Notes: generated by a model not told the origin, from the sequence alone. Numbered from the stretch's first letter, positions 8,270-16,181 are shown. The stretch is 27,475 nucleotides of DNA from an uncultured Clostridium sp. (GCA_934755305.1 CAKVLD010000040.1:1-27475); one strand, 5' to 3'. Numbers and translations: made by a program.

Positions 8270-8541
8270 TACTTCTATTATTACTATTTTCATACATCAA
8301 CTTTCTACATGTAAAGCTTGTCCTACATGCTGATATCTATTAATGCTTACCCATTCCCTAGAATGCCAAACTTCCACCATAACTATTATTTAAGGGTATT
8401 GGTTGCTACACACCTCACATATTATAAGCACCTTTCCCAAAAGACTATAACAGAAGTAATTCATCTTTGCCTTACAATATGGTTGTTTTTCTGCATCGGC
8501 ACAACTGACCCACTCTAAATTTTACTTGCTAGAGTACACAC
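8270..8541 (-). mobile_element. Probable 5' part of a degenerate group II intron RNA
   Basis: This stretch is less AT-rich than the flanking DNA and has no coding frame matching a known protein. On the minus strand it starts with GTGTGTACTCTAG (from 8541), close to the GUGYG start of group II introns. ACTCTA (from 8536) can pair with TAGAGT about 20 bases on. It lies on the same strand and upstream of the RT fragment at 7448-7104, as expected for intron domain I followed by the intron-encoded protein. The frame on the plus strand at 8318-8518 would be its antisense. No domain V was found, and it would in any case lie on the deleted 3' side. Confidence 0.45.
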
Positions 8542-8913
8542 ATAAGCTCCATATGTAGGATAATTTTTTTGTAAGAATTATTTTTGTTGCTTACTCAAAA
8601 TTTGAAAATATTCCAAGATAATTTTTTTATTATTTTGATAATACTTTTTATAAATTTAATTCTATTTTTTAAATAGATTTCTCAAAAAAATTTCTTTCTA
8701 CCAAAAATATTTTTAACTTTAAATTTAGAATTTCAAATTTAAATATCTTATTTCTCCATATCATAATTATCTTGCCAAATCCAGTAAACAAGCCACTTTC
8801 ATCAAAAACATATATATTCTTTTACATCAAATGCATTTCTGCATCAAATATTTTTATACATAACAAAAACATTTATGCTTCTAAGGTATATACAAGTTAG
8901 TGAGGTGATTATT
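8542..8913. other. Very AT-rich non-coding stretch
   Basis: No credible gene is seen. An inverted repeat, TTTAAATTT (8718-8726) and AAATTTAAA (8735-8743), is present. The promoter of the following gene should lie in the last 100 bases, but no clear boxes stand out. The boundary of the intron debris is somewhere near 8541. Confidence 0.5.
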
Positions 8914-9315
8914 ATGAAAAGTTCAAAGAATAAAGATATCACTCTAGATTTCAATATTGATCTTAGTGATGTTGATACAGAAGATGAATCTAAAGAAGAA
9001 GAAATTGAAGAATGTTGTTTTGATGGTGTAGTAATTCCAGATGGAAAAATTGTAGCTGCATTTGATTTTTCTGGTGATGATGATTTTAATTTTAAAAAGA
9101 ATAAAGTAAAAACTCAAAATCTTGTAGCAGCAAATTCTTCTCCTAGTACTGATGATGAACCAGCTTCAAGACGAACCTATGTATTAAAAGCATCTACAAT
9201 TAGAAAGTTGAATGAAATAAAATCTTTTCATCCTAATTTAAACATTCTAATGAGCGGTATTGTTGATGAAGCAATTTCTTATTATTGTAACTTTTTAAAA
9301 AATAATATTAAATAA
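8914..9315 (+). CDS. Acidic protein with ribbon-helix-helix-like C-terminus
   Basis: The ATG at 8914 is chosen because GAGGTGATTATT precedes it; the frame also has an earlier ATG at 8875 with no site. The 133-residue product starts with a short basic patch, then a strongly acidic, low-complexity segment (about 10-65, many Asp and Glu). Residues about 87-133 (RRTYVLKASTIRKLNEIKSF, LMSGIVDEAISYYCNFL) read as a strand plus two helices, like a ribbon-helix-helix DNA-binding fold. I recognise similar C-termini in clostridial proteins but know no function. It stands at the head of a group of small genes (DUF2922 and YvrJ types) and could regulate them; that is inference. No membrane segment is present. 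Confidence 0.7.
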   Translation: MKSSKNKDITLDFNIDLSDVDTEDESKEEEIEECCFDGVVIPDGKIVAAFDFSGDDDFNFKKNKVKTQNLVAANSSPSTDDEPASRRTYVLKASTIRKLNEIKSFHPNLNILMSGIVDEAISYYCNFLKNNIK

Positions 9316-9446
9316 TAAAAACATACTTAAAGCCTTATTTCATTTTTTTGCAACTTCGCATTACTACTTCACCAAAAATGGAAAATCTTTATTTTTACTA
9401 GGTATATATATTATGTAAAGGCAATTGAGAAAGGAGGTGTTAAATT

Positions 9447-9539
9447 ATGGAATATACTTTAAATTTAGTTTTTGTTTGTGCAGATGGTAGTAAATCATCT
9501 CTTGCTACTAAGAAAGTCACTGAATTTACTGTAGCATAA
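9447..9539 (+). CDS. 30-residue DUF2922-like small protein, possibly truncated
   Basis: An ATG with a perfect AAGGAGGTG site 10 bases upstream starts a 30-codon frame beginning MEYTLNLVFVCADGSK. This resembles the start of DUF2922 proteins and of the neighbour at 9872 (MQYKLTLAFKCTNGN). The usual second half (L-M-D-T-I-I motif) is missing, and the frame ends KVTEFTVA just before a strong terminator at 9547. Either a truncated paralogue or a genuine short peptide. The strong initiation site and its own terminator suggest it is still expressed. Function unknown. Confidence 0.55.
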   Translation: MEYTLNLVFVCADGSKSSLATKKVTEFTVA

Positions 9540-9546
9540 CTTTCTC

Positions 9547-9587
9547 ATAGATAGGTAACCTAATTTAGGTTTACCTATCTATTTTTA
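9547..9587 (+). terminator. Strong terminator after the short DUF2922-like gene
   Basis: ATAGATAGGTA (9547-9557) pairs with TACCTATCTAT (9572-9582), with an inner ACCTAA/TTAGGT stem, followed by TTTTTAT. It separates the short gene from the YvrJ gene. Confidence 0.85.
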
Positions 9588-9614
9588 TATATTTTTTAGA
9601 AAGGATGATGATTT

Positions 9615-9797
9615 ATGGATTTAAACGATCTTATGAATTTAATTGCAAATGTAGGTTTTCCTGTGGCAGTTACAGCCTACCTATTAATTAGATTAGAAAA
9701 TCAAATTAATACATTATCATCTTCTATAAACAAACTTAACACCATAATTTCTACAAAGCTTGGTGTAGTTATAGATAATGATAATTCTCTTTCTTAG
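9615..9797 (+). CDS. YvrJ-family small membrane protein
   Basis: This 60-residue protein starts MDLNDLMNLIANVGFPVAVT, followed by AYLLIRLENQINTLSSSINK. That is the pattern of the YvrJ family: one short hydrophobic helix containing VGFPVAVTAYLL, then an amphipathic helix of the coiled-coil type. AAAGGATGATGATTT precedes the ATG. YvrJ-like genes often stand beside DUF1659 and DUF2922 genes in Firmicutes, as here with 9872-10087. The role of the set is not known. The protein is probably a membrane-tethered small subunit. Confidence 0.8.
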   Translation: MDLNDLMNLIANVGFPVAVTAYLLIRLENQINTLSSSINKLNTIISTKLGVVIDNDNSLS

Positions 9798-9871
9798 TAA
9801 TTAATCCATCTTTATTGAAATTTGTTTTTAAAAATCACACCTTAATTTATTAATGAAAGGAGGCTTATCAT

Positions 9872-10087
9872 ATGCAATATAAATTAACTCTTGCATTTAA
9901 ATGTACTAACGGAAATATTAATAAAATAGAAATAGAAGGAATTAGACCTACTCTTACTAAAGCTCGTATGATTTCTTTAATGGATACCATTATAGAAAAG
10001 AATATTTTCTTAACTAAAGATGGTGAATTTATAGGAAGATCTAGTGCTTCTATTACATCAGAAAATGAGACAATAATTGAAATTTAA
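9872..10087 (+). CDS. DUF2922 family protein
   Basis: This 71-residue soluble protein has AAAGGAGG 10 bases before the ATG. The features of DUF2922 are present: an N-terminal beta-strand pair (MQYKLTLAFKCTNGN, KIEIEGIRPTLTKARMISLM) and the typical LMDTIIEKNIF helix near the middle, followed by more strands. It forms a small cluster with the YvrJ gene and the truncated copy at 9447. The family is of unknown function. Confidence 0.85.
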   Translation: MQYKLTLAFKCTNGNINKIEIEGIRPTLTKARMISLMDTIIEKNIFLTKDGEFIGRSSASITSENETIIEI

Positions 10088-10118
10088 TAATGCTTCATTG
10101 ATTATTTGTATACTACAA

Positions 10119-10153
10119 AAAAACTCACCAAATTTAAACTTGGTGAGTTTTTA
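10119..10153. terminator. Bidirectional terminator
   Basis: ACTCACCAA (10123-10131) pairs with TTGGTGAGT (10140-10148), with A-run before and T-run after. It serves the DUF2922 gene (plus) and the Nudix-like gene (minus). Confidence 0.9.
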
Positions 10154-10179
10154 TATAATTAAATTCAAATCTTCAAATT

Positions 10180-10572
10180 CTAATTATCATTATTAAAGAA
10201 GTCTAATAATATTTCTTTATCTAGTGGTAAGAAATCATAATCATCTATATTTCTAAGCCCAATCCACTTACATTCTTTATAAGATTTATCTAAAACTGCT
10301 TTCTCTTTAATTCTCCCTGAATATACCATAATACTTTCATCTGCTTCTACATCTACAGTATATTCTTTTACTGGCTCTACATCAAAGATAACTGATTTTA
10401 ATATATCTTTTGCTCCTCTTGTAATACACTTATCATGACTTTCTTTTCCTCTAACTTTTTGTGTTAATATAGACCACTTCTCAACTTCGCCTCTTTTAAC
10501 CTTCTTTTTTAAGATTAACACATTATGAAAGTCATCCTTAATAATTAAATTACAAGCAACTACCTTAGCCAT
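10180..10572 (-). CDS. Nudix-fold protein with a degenerate Nudix box
   Basis: The 130-residue product has the beginning of a Nudix domain (VVACNLIIKDDFHNVLILKK, KWSILTQKV) and the matching end (KECKWIGLRNIDDYDFLPLD). The position of the Nudix box reads GKESHDKCITRGAKDILKSV: Arg52 is kept, but the Glu residues of REUXEE that bind the metal are Gly, Asp and Ile. Hydrolysis of a nucleoside diphosphate derivative is therefore unlikely; it may bind a nucleotide or act as a sensor or regulator. AGGGGGG stands before the ATG at 10572. The frame is intact and closed by a good terminator, so it looks maintained rather than decaying. Confidence 0.75.
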   Translation of the reverse strand: MAKVVACNLIIKDDFHNVLILKKKVKRGEVEKWSILTQKVRGKESHDKCITRGAKDILKSVIFDVEPVKEYTVDVEADESIMVYSGRIKEKAVLDKSYKECKWIGLRNIDDYDFLPLDKEILLDFFNNDN

Positions 10573-10671
10573 ATAATTCCCCCCTAATCAACAATATATA
10601 TTTTTTTATTTGTTAATAAGAATATATTATCATAAATTAGAGTATTTTGCTATTTGAGTTAATAAAAAATA

Positions 10672-10701
10672 TGATTAATTTTTTCGAATTGAAGAATACT
10701 A
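10672..10701 (+). promoter_or_regulatory. Possible sigma-F/sigma-G type sporulation promoter
   Basis: TGATTA (10672-10677), 17 bases, then AATACTA (10695-10701). Each differs at one position from the forespore consensus TGAATA and CATACTA. The predicted start falls only about 17 bases before the ATG at 10725. Short AT-rich boxes like these can arise by chance here. Confidence 0.3.
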
Positions 10702-10724
10702 TATCGAGAAAGGAGATTTTTTTC

Positions 10725-10874
10725 ATGGATAAAAACAATAAAAAGAATAGAACTGATGGAGTTATAAATTCTGCTAATACTAAATTTCCAACTCCACAAA
10801 AATCTTTTAATAACAAAACTTCTAATTATGAATTTACAGATGATCAAAAAATTAGAAGACAAAGTTATTCATAA
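10725..10874 (+). CDS. 49-residue hydrophilic protein of unknown function
   Basis: The ATG at 10725 follows GAGAAAGGAGATTTTTTTC, a good binding site; an upstream in-frame ATG at 10647 has none. The protein is basic and rich in Asn, Lys, Ser and Thr (MDKNNKKNRTDGVINSANTK, then FPTPQKSFNNKTSNYEFTDD, QKIRRQSYS), with no hydrophobic segment and probably disordered. The size and composition recall small spore proteins, and a sporulation-like promoter is possible, but no known SASP signature is present. A terminator follows at 10907. Confidence 0.55.
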   Translation: MDKNNKKNRTDGVINSANTKFPTPQKSFNNKTSNYEFTDDQKIRRQSYS

Positions 10875-10906
10875 GATAATAAATACTCATTAGCTTCCAA
10901 TTGAAA

Positions 10907-10952
10907 AAAAAGACCTCTTATCTAGATTTCTCTAAATAAAAGGTCTTTTTAT
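10907..10952. terminator. Terminator, copy 1 of a 46-bp exact repeat
   Basis: AAAAAGACCT pairs with AGGTCTTTTT around an AT-rich loop containing TCTAGATTTCTCTAAAT. The full 46 bases recur exactly at 11979-12024. It lies between the 49-residue gene (plus) and the gene at 10958 (minus). Confidence 0.9.
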
Positions 10953-10957
10953 TTCTA

Positions 10958-11872
10958 TCAATAACACTTTTTACAAGGTCTATATCCTTTACCTTCTGCT
11001 TCACTTTTAGTCATAGAATATGCACTTTTCATCCTACCACAGTTTGGTTTACTATGATAACACTCTCCTTCTCCTGATGAAGCCACATAAACAGTTTCAC
11101 CATTTCCTGGAACGCTCTCTACAGTTTGATTTTTATTAGTAGAATTTATATTTTGTTGTTCTTGTGCTTTTCTTTGTCTTTCAGCTTCTTGTTGTCTTTG
11201 AAGCTCTTGCTGCCTTGCTTGCTCTTCTGCTATTTTTCTTTGTTCATCTTCTTTCTTTTGATTTAAAGAAGATATTTTAACATTATAAAAACTTCTCATA
11301 TAGTTTTTATAATCTTCATTATCTATTCCATTTATAGAATTATCTACAGCTGTTACAGCACTTGTATTATCTATATTATCTAGATTATTTATTGAAGTAA
11401 TTAAATTTTCATCAACTAAATTTATATTTTTATAATTACTTACTAAAATATAATCTTTATCTAAATCATCACTTTTAGTTCCACTTAAGAATACTTTCTT
11501 TGAATTATAGTTAGATATATCCATATCTGTTCCATATATCTTAACTTTATTCTCTGTATTATTATCTGTAATTAAAGTAGCTATTGTATAGTTATTTTCT
11601 AAATCCTTGGTTATATCTTTAATAACACCTGCATTTTTATAATTAAATTCTCCCCAAGGCTTTTCGGTTTCACTATACTCACTTTGCCTTTCTTTTGGCT
11701 CTTCTTTTATAACTTCATCTGTTTTTTCTTCTTTAACTATTTCTTTTTTAGAAGCACTTTCTATATTTTTATCATCATTAAATGCTCCCGCAATTCCTAA
11801 TAGAAAAAATAAAGCTATTAAGATAAACCACCATCTTTTATAAAATGGCTTTTTAACTTTCTTTATATTCAT
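10958..11872 (-). CDS. Membrane-anchored protein with C-terminal His/Cys metal-binding-like motif
   Basis: The ATG at 11872 is preferred because GGGGGATATA precedes it; an ATG at 11884 overlaps that site. The 304-residue product has a basic start, one helix (about 14-30, WWFILIALFFLLGIAGAF), then a long polar region outside the membrane. A folded part (about 75-200) includes repeated Asn/Asp-rich strands, and a Gln/Glu/Arg coiled coil lies near 205-245 (QQELQRQQEAERQRKAQEQQ). The end, VYVASSGEGECYHSKPNCGR followed by GYRPCKKC, matches a widespread terminal module (x-Y-H-x3-C ... GY-x-PC-x2-C) seen on many surface and nuclease proteins and thought to bind metal. Overall function unknown. TTTAAT and TAAAAT with a 17-base spacer may be its promoter. 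It is flanked by identical terminators. Confidence 0.7.
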   Translation of the reverse strand: MNIKKVKKPFYKRWWFILIALFFLLGIAGAFNDDKNIESASKKEIVKEEKTDEVIKEEPKERQSEYSETEKPWGEFNYKNAGVIKDITKDLENNYTIATLITDNNTENKVKIYGTDMDISNYNSKKVFLSGTKSDDLDKDYILVSNYKNINLVDENLITSINNLDNIDNTSAVTAVDNSINGIDNEDYKNYMRSFYNVKISSLNQKKEDEQRKIAEEQARQQELQRQQEAERQRKAQEQQNINSTNKNQTVESVPGNGETVYVASSGEGECYHSKPNCGRMKSAYSMTKSEAEGKGYRPCKKCY

Positions 11873-11978
11873 TATATCCCCCATCTCTGCATAATTTTAG
11901 AATACTTTGTTATTTTACACTATTTTTATACATAATTAAACATTTATTCACAAAAATTCATTTTTTTATTTCTATGCG

Positions 11979-12024
11979 AAAAAGACCTCTTATCTAGATT
12001 TCTCTAAATAAAAGGTCTTTTTAT
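11979..12024. terminator. Terminator, copy 2 of a 46-bp exact repeat
   Basis: Identical to 10907-10952 in the same orientation. This copy ends the pectate lyase transcript (minus strand). Confidence 0.9.
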
Positions 12025-12035
12025 AAATTAATATA

Positions 12036-14021
12036 TTATTTTACTGGTTCTATTGCAAGGTCAGTAATGTAAGCATCTTTTTCAGCATTTGCTGATTGAA
12101 TCATGTAAGTACCTGGTTTAACATTTACTGATCCAGTTCCATTTTCAACACTTAATAATACTTCTCCATCTTTATCACAAAGTACAAGACCAAACTTTCC
12201 TGCACTAGTAGATTCTGAGAATGTTACCTTACTTTCTTTATCTACCTTAAATGTAACACCTTGTGCACGTATTTTCATGTTAGTACCTTTTGTATTGTAT
12301 TTGCTAGCTGGTACATAAACTATTTTATCTATTGTAACTGCTTTTTTTGCTGTAAGAGTATTTATACCTGCTGCCATTAATTTAGCCCCAAAGTAATCAG
12401 GAGCTTCTTTATCTGAGAAATTAACACTATATGATGCAGAAATAGCTTCAGCTGGTTCATTTTCTATTATGCTAATTGGTTCTGCTACATCTACTATTTT
12501 ATCATGTGTTTTCATAACTCCACTAAATGCTACGCAATCAGCTTTAGCTTGTTTTGCATCTGTAAGATAAGCTACCTTTGAAGCTTTCTTTGCTGAGTCA
12601 TAGTAGAAAATTGAAGGATTAGTATCAAAATCAGAATAAGTATTGTTATTAGCAACTTTTTCATCTCTACTCTCTACAACTTTTGCAGTATTGCTTCCTT
12701 TACAGTTATATACAACATCATTAAATGATTTTACTACTGCTCCAGATTTTGATAGCATTGGGTTTGCACAGCTTTCATAGTAGTTTCCTTCTGAAAGAAT
12801 ATATGAATTAGCTCTAGCATCTACTGTCTTTGAAGTGTTACCTTTGAAATAAGAATTGTAAATGTGAATATTAGCTTGACGAGCTAATGGACTTCTTGAT
12901 CCACAGTTTTCATAAAAGTTGTGGTGGAATGTAATATTAAATTGTAAGTTTGTATCACCTGCACCAATTAAGTTAGTTTTGTGACATCCATTATAATAGT
13001 TGTAATCCATTGTATAATATTTTCCACGTTTAAAGTCACAAGATCCATCACCTTCTGCTTTATCACTTTCAGCTGGTTTTGCACAGAATCCTGGATAGAA
13101 TGAGTTATTATGAACCCACACATGTTCAATTGGAGTTGCTAAAGTTTTAGAATCAGACATAAATCCTTGGAATCCAAGAGCATCTTCTGGATAATCTTTA
13201 AAAGTTAAGTTCTTTACTTCATAGCTTTCACGATTAGTATATCCATCTCCTACATAGAAAGAAAATCCCCATCCATGAATAAAGGCATCAGTACCAACAC
13301 CTTCTAAAGTAACATCTTTTGACATCTTAATTATAGCCATATTTCCATTATCTTTTACTGTTCCACCGTTTTCTGTACTATTGTAAGCTGTAAGTCCTTC
13401 TGGTGCTTCAACTTTACCAACAAAACGTATATCTAAAGCATGACCATCAGCAACTAACTTTTCCATTAGTTCTATATTACCATTTAATATGTGTCCAATA
13501 CCTGTAGCATATTCTTCATATCCTGGAATTTGAACAGTATCTTTATTTTCATTAGTTACATATAAAACTATAGCATTATCCTTTAATTCACCTTCATTAG
13601 TATAGGCACCAACACCACGATCATAGTTAAAATGAGCATAACCTGAACGGTCATTTTCTTTAACTTTAATATTGTCAGCTGTATAAACTTTTCCTTCAGA
13701 AGTAGTAACTTTTAAATCGTAAGTTCCTGATTTTACTCCTGGGATATCTACCCTTGCTGTATCCTCATCTTCTTGACGTATAAGTTCTTCATCAGCTTCT
13801 GATAATTCTGTATAAGTAGAATCAGTTGAAAGCTTGTAGCTAACAGTTGCATCTTCTGCATCTTTTTCATCCCATTCTGCGTAAAGGGTTTCATTCCATC
13901 CCCCAAAAATAGATAACTTTTCTGTCATAGCAGCTTTAGCTTTTAATGCTCCACTAAAAGTAGATGGAATTAGAACTGCTGTACTTAGAGTCATTGCAAT
14001 AATCTTTTTCCAATTTTTCAT
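12036..14021 (-). CDS. Secreted pectate lyase, polysaccharide lyase family 1
   Basis: This is a 661-residue secreted enzyme. Residues 1-31 are a clear signal peptide (KKIIAMTLSTAVLIPSTFSG core, ending AKAA). A beta-rich N-terminal domain (about 32-125, fibronectin-like) precedes the right-handed beta-helix of PL1 (about 135-480). Characteristic text includes VTLEGVGTDAFIHGWGFSF, IEHVWVHNNSFYPG, the calcium-site region DGSCDFKRGKYYTMDYNYYN, HKTNLIGAGD, ITFHHNFYENCGSRSPLAR with the catalytic Arg, and ANIHIYNSYFKGN. A C-terminal beta-sandwich (about 510-661) may bind carbohydrate. The enzyme cleaves de-esterified pectin by beta-elimination outside the cell. It would act after pectin methylesterase, whose gene at 6067-7103 is broken. 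The start has AAGGGGAGAG upstream, a good promoter at 14060-14088 and its own terminator. Confidence 0.93.
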   Translation of the reverse strand: MKNWKKIIAMTLSTAVLIPSTFSGALKAKAAMTEKLSIFGGWNETLYAEWDEKDAEDATVSYKLSTDSTYTELSEADEELIRQEDEDTARVDIPGVKSGTYDLKVTTSEGKVYTADNIKVKENDRSGYAHFNYDRGVGAYTNEGELKDNAIVLYVTNENKDTVQIPGYEEYATGIGHILNGNIELMEKLVADGHALDIRFVGKVEAPEGLTAYNSTENGGTVKDNGNMAIIKMSKDVTLEGVGTDAFIHGWGFSFYVGDGYTNRESYEVKNLTFKDYPEDALGFQGFMSDSKTLATPIEHVWVHNNSFYPGFCAKPAESDKAEGDGSCDFKRGKYYTMDYNYYNGCHKTNLIGAGDTNLQFNITFHHNFYENCGSRSPLARQANIHIYNSYFKGNTSKTVDARANSYILSEGNYYESCANPMLSKSGAVVKSFNDVVYNCKGSNTAKVVESRDEKVANNNTYSDFDTNPSIFYYDSAKKASKVAYLTDAKQAKADCVAFSGVMKTHDKIVDVAEPISIIENEPAEAISASYSVNFSDKEAPDYFGAKLMAAGINTLTAKKAVTIDKIVYVPASKYNTKGTNMKIRAQGVTFKVDKESKVTFSESTSAGKFGLVLCDKDGEVLLSVENGTGSVNVKPGTYMIQSANAEKDAYITDLAIEPVK

Positions 14022-14059
14022 TTTTTCTCTCCCCTTATATTAAAATACTTTTCTGTTAT

Positions 14060-14088
14060 ATTTTAGTATGCAAATTGTAATAAGTCAA
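14060..14088 (-). promoter_or_regulatory. Sigma-A promoter of the pectate lyase gene
   Basis: On the minus strand TTGACT (14088-14083), 17 bases, then TAAAAT (14065-14060), about 40 bases before the ATG. No clear catabolite-repression (cre) site was seen in 14022-14262, which otherwise is plain AT-rich DNA. Confidence 0.65.
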
Positions 14089-14261
14089 TATTTTTCCAAA
14101 TTTGCTATTATAATTTATTTTTCAACTATATATTACGACTTATAATGAATATTTTATGCAATTTATGTCTCTTTTACTTAAACAATCCTTTTTGAATATA
14201 TAAAATTTGTATACAGAAAACTTTTTTAGATAGTATTTCAAAAATATAATATATTACAAAA

Positions 14262-14300
14262 AATAAGGATATATCAAAAACTATTGACACATCCTTAACT
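14262..14300 (-). terminator. Terminator of the bceAB-like operon
   Basis: TAAGGATGTGTCA pairs with TGATATATCCTTA (two G-T pairs) around AATAGTTTT-type loop bases, followed by TTTTTTG on the minus strand. Confidence 0.8.
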
Positions 14301-14315
14301 ATTTATTATTTAAAA

Positions 14316-16181
14316 CTAAATAAGCTCTCTTTTTATTTCTACTAAATAATTCTTTTTAATAACTAAAAAATATATTACTTGGATAAAGAACATAGCTCCA
14401 ATAATTTGTAAAGCTACACTTGCTATAGGTATATCAAAGGAATACTTCAATGCATTTATAGCAAAGCAAAAATGTATTACTGCTACTATATAAGGAAGTA
14501 AGAATAAAACTCCAACCTCAACAGTAATTATCTTTTTAATTTCTTTAAAAGTTAATCCAAGTTTATTTAATTGTTTATATTTACTCTTATCTTCTATTAC
14601 ATCCATGTAACATTTGTTATATAAAAAGCTTGCTGTAGTTACAAAGAATATAAGACCTATAAATATAACACTAAATAAAAGAACACCATAAGCTGCTTTT
14701 GTGTTTTCCAATATAGTTGCTTTTAAGAAGTTATTTGTATATTTATCTCTATCTACAATACTATAATTACTATTATAATTTTTACATATATCTGTAGTAC
14801 TTTTAAAATCATCAGTATCAAAAGCTGCAAAATAACGTCTATTTCCTTCAATTTCATCATATGCTTCATTACTTACAACATAAACTTCTTCAAATATAGC
14901 AGGAAGCATATTGCCACAAACTTTGTCTTTCGTTTTTAATTTAACCTTTCCAAAGTTAAGTTCTTCTCTATTTTCATTAACATTATTTTCACATACTATT
15001 GCTTCACTAAAGGTAAGATGTTCCACCTTAAAGCCTTTTAAGTTTAATAAATTTCTATAATTATCTTCTGATATTATAGCTACTTCATCTCCTCCATCAG
15101 AAGTAGTAGCAAACTTCATATCTCCAGTAGTTTTTTTAAACTCAAAATTACTACTTTTCATTTCATCATCTATAAATTGAAATCTCTTATTAATCTCTGC
15201 CTTTTTATCATAACTATCATATATAAAGAATGTTTGTGGGAAAGATTTATTAATCTGAGCCTCCTTATCACTCCAATAGGCATATACCCCTCCTATTGCT
15301 GTAAGTGCCATAGCCATAGTAATTGTAATTAAGAAAAACATTCTTGTATTATCTTTAACCCTATAATATAAATTTGATACCCATAGCATAGTAGTCTTAT
15401 TCATATAGAACTTTGTATTCTTTTTAAATATTTTTATTACTGTTGTAGTTAATTGTGAAAATAAAAGATAGGTTGCTATTACTACTATTACAGTAACAGG
15501 AATTATTCTGTAAGATATAGTAAGCATATTTGATGTTACTGCAAAATAATATCCTACTACAAGCATTACTACACATAAACCAGCTAAAAGCTTTGAAGTT
15601 TTAGGTTCATTTCTTGGCTTTTTAGTTCCCTTTAATAGTTTAAAGACCATATCTTCCTTAATTATAAAAGAACAGAATATAGAAATTACTATACCTATTG
15701 TAACAAAAGCAATTAATGTAATAACTACAGCTTCTACAGGAAAATATAGATCCATAGCATCAAAACCTAATAACTTTCCACTTAGTGCTAATAGAAGTTT
15801 TGAAAATATTACTCCAATAAATATTCCAAGTACCCCTGATATAAAACTTATAATCATATTTTCTATACAGATCATCTTCTGTATTTGACTTTTTGAACCA
15901 CCTATTATATATAAAATCCCAAATTCCTTATATCTTCTTTTTAAAAATACACTTACTGAATAAAATACAAAAAAGCATAAGAATGAATAAGCTATAACTA
16001 TTGTAAGATTTAATGCCTTAGTTAAATACTCTGGAAGTTCTACCTCTTTAAAGTTAGGATGAAATACTATCATAGTAAAGGCAAACAGTAATGTTGCTGA
16101 TATTGTACTACTTCCGAAATAAGCTAAATATGCCTTAATGTTTCTAGAAACATTTTTAACTGCAAATTCTCTTAAATTCAT
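14316..16181 (-). CDS. BceB-type ABC transporter permease
   Basis: This 621-residue permease belongs to the FtsX-like BceB group. N-terminal MNLREFAVKNVSRNIKAYLA is typical. The layout is one helix, a three-helix FtsX block (about 55-170, with KRRYKEFGILYIIGGSKSQI as the cytoplasmic coupling segment), further helices to about 300, then an extracellular domain of roughly 200 residues (about 310-505), the hallmark of this group and the site that contacts the peptide antibiotic-target complex. A final three-helix block follows. Its start overlaps the stop of the ATPase gene by one base, with AGGAGG upstream, so the pair is cotranslated. Such transporters both remove cell-wall-active peptides (bacitracin, nisin-like) from their lipid targets and signal to the kinase. 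The actual substrate is not determined. Confidence 0.92.
   Translation of the reverse strand: MNLREFAVKNVSRNIKAYLAYFGSSTISATLLFAFTMIVFHPNFKEVELPEYLTKALNLTIVIAYSFLCFFVFYSVSVFLKRRYKEFGILYIIGGSKSQIQKMICIENMIISFISGVLGIFIGVIFSKLLLALSGKLLGFDAMDLYFPVEAVVITLIAFVTIGIVISIFCSFIIKEDMVFKLLKGTKKPRNEPKTSKLLAGLCVVMLVVGYYFAVTSNMLTISYRIIPVTVIVVIATYLLFSQLTTTVIKIFKKNTKFYMNKTTMLWVSNLYYRVKDNTRMFFLITITMAMALTAIGGVYAYWSDKEAQINKSFPQTFFIYDSYDKKAEINKRFQFIDDEMKSSNFEFKKTTGDMKFATTSDGGDEVAIISEDNYRNLLNLKGFKVEHLTFSEAIVCENNVNENREELNFGKVKLKTKDKVCGNMLPAIFEEVYVVSNEAYDEIEGNRRYFAAFDTDDFKSTTDICKNYNSNYSIVDRDKYTNNFLKATILENTKAAYGVLLFSVIFIGLIFFVTTASFLYNKCYMDVIEDKSKYKQLNKLGLTFKEIKKIITVEVGVLFLLPYIVAVIHFCFAINALKYSFDIPIASVALQIIGAMFFIQVIYFLVIKKNYLVEIKRELI

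Noticed and set aside
8318..8518. 66-codon plus-strand frame MSYMLISINAYPFPRMPNFH...
   Set aside because: No ribosome binding site or known domain. It lies antisense to what looks like group II intron RNA, a common source of spurious hypothetical proteins.
10907..12024. 46-bp direct repeats as an integration attachment site
   Set aside because: The repeats fold into ordinary terminators and there is no integrase or tRNA nearby. Kept only as a recombination-prone pair.
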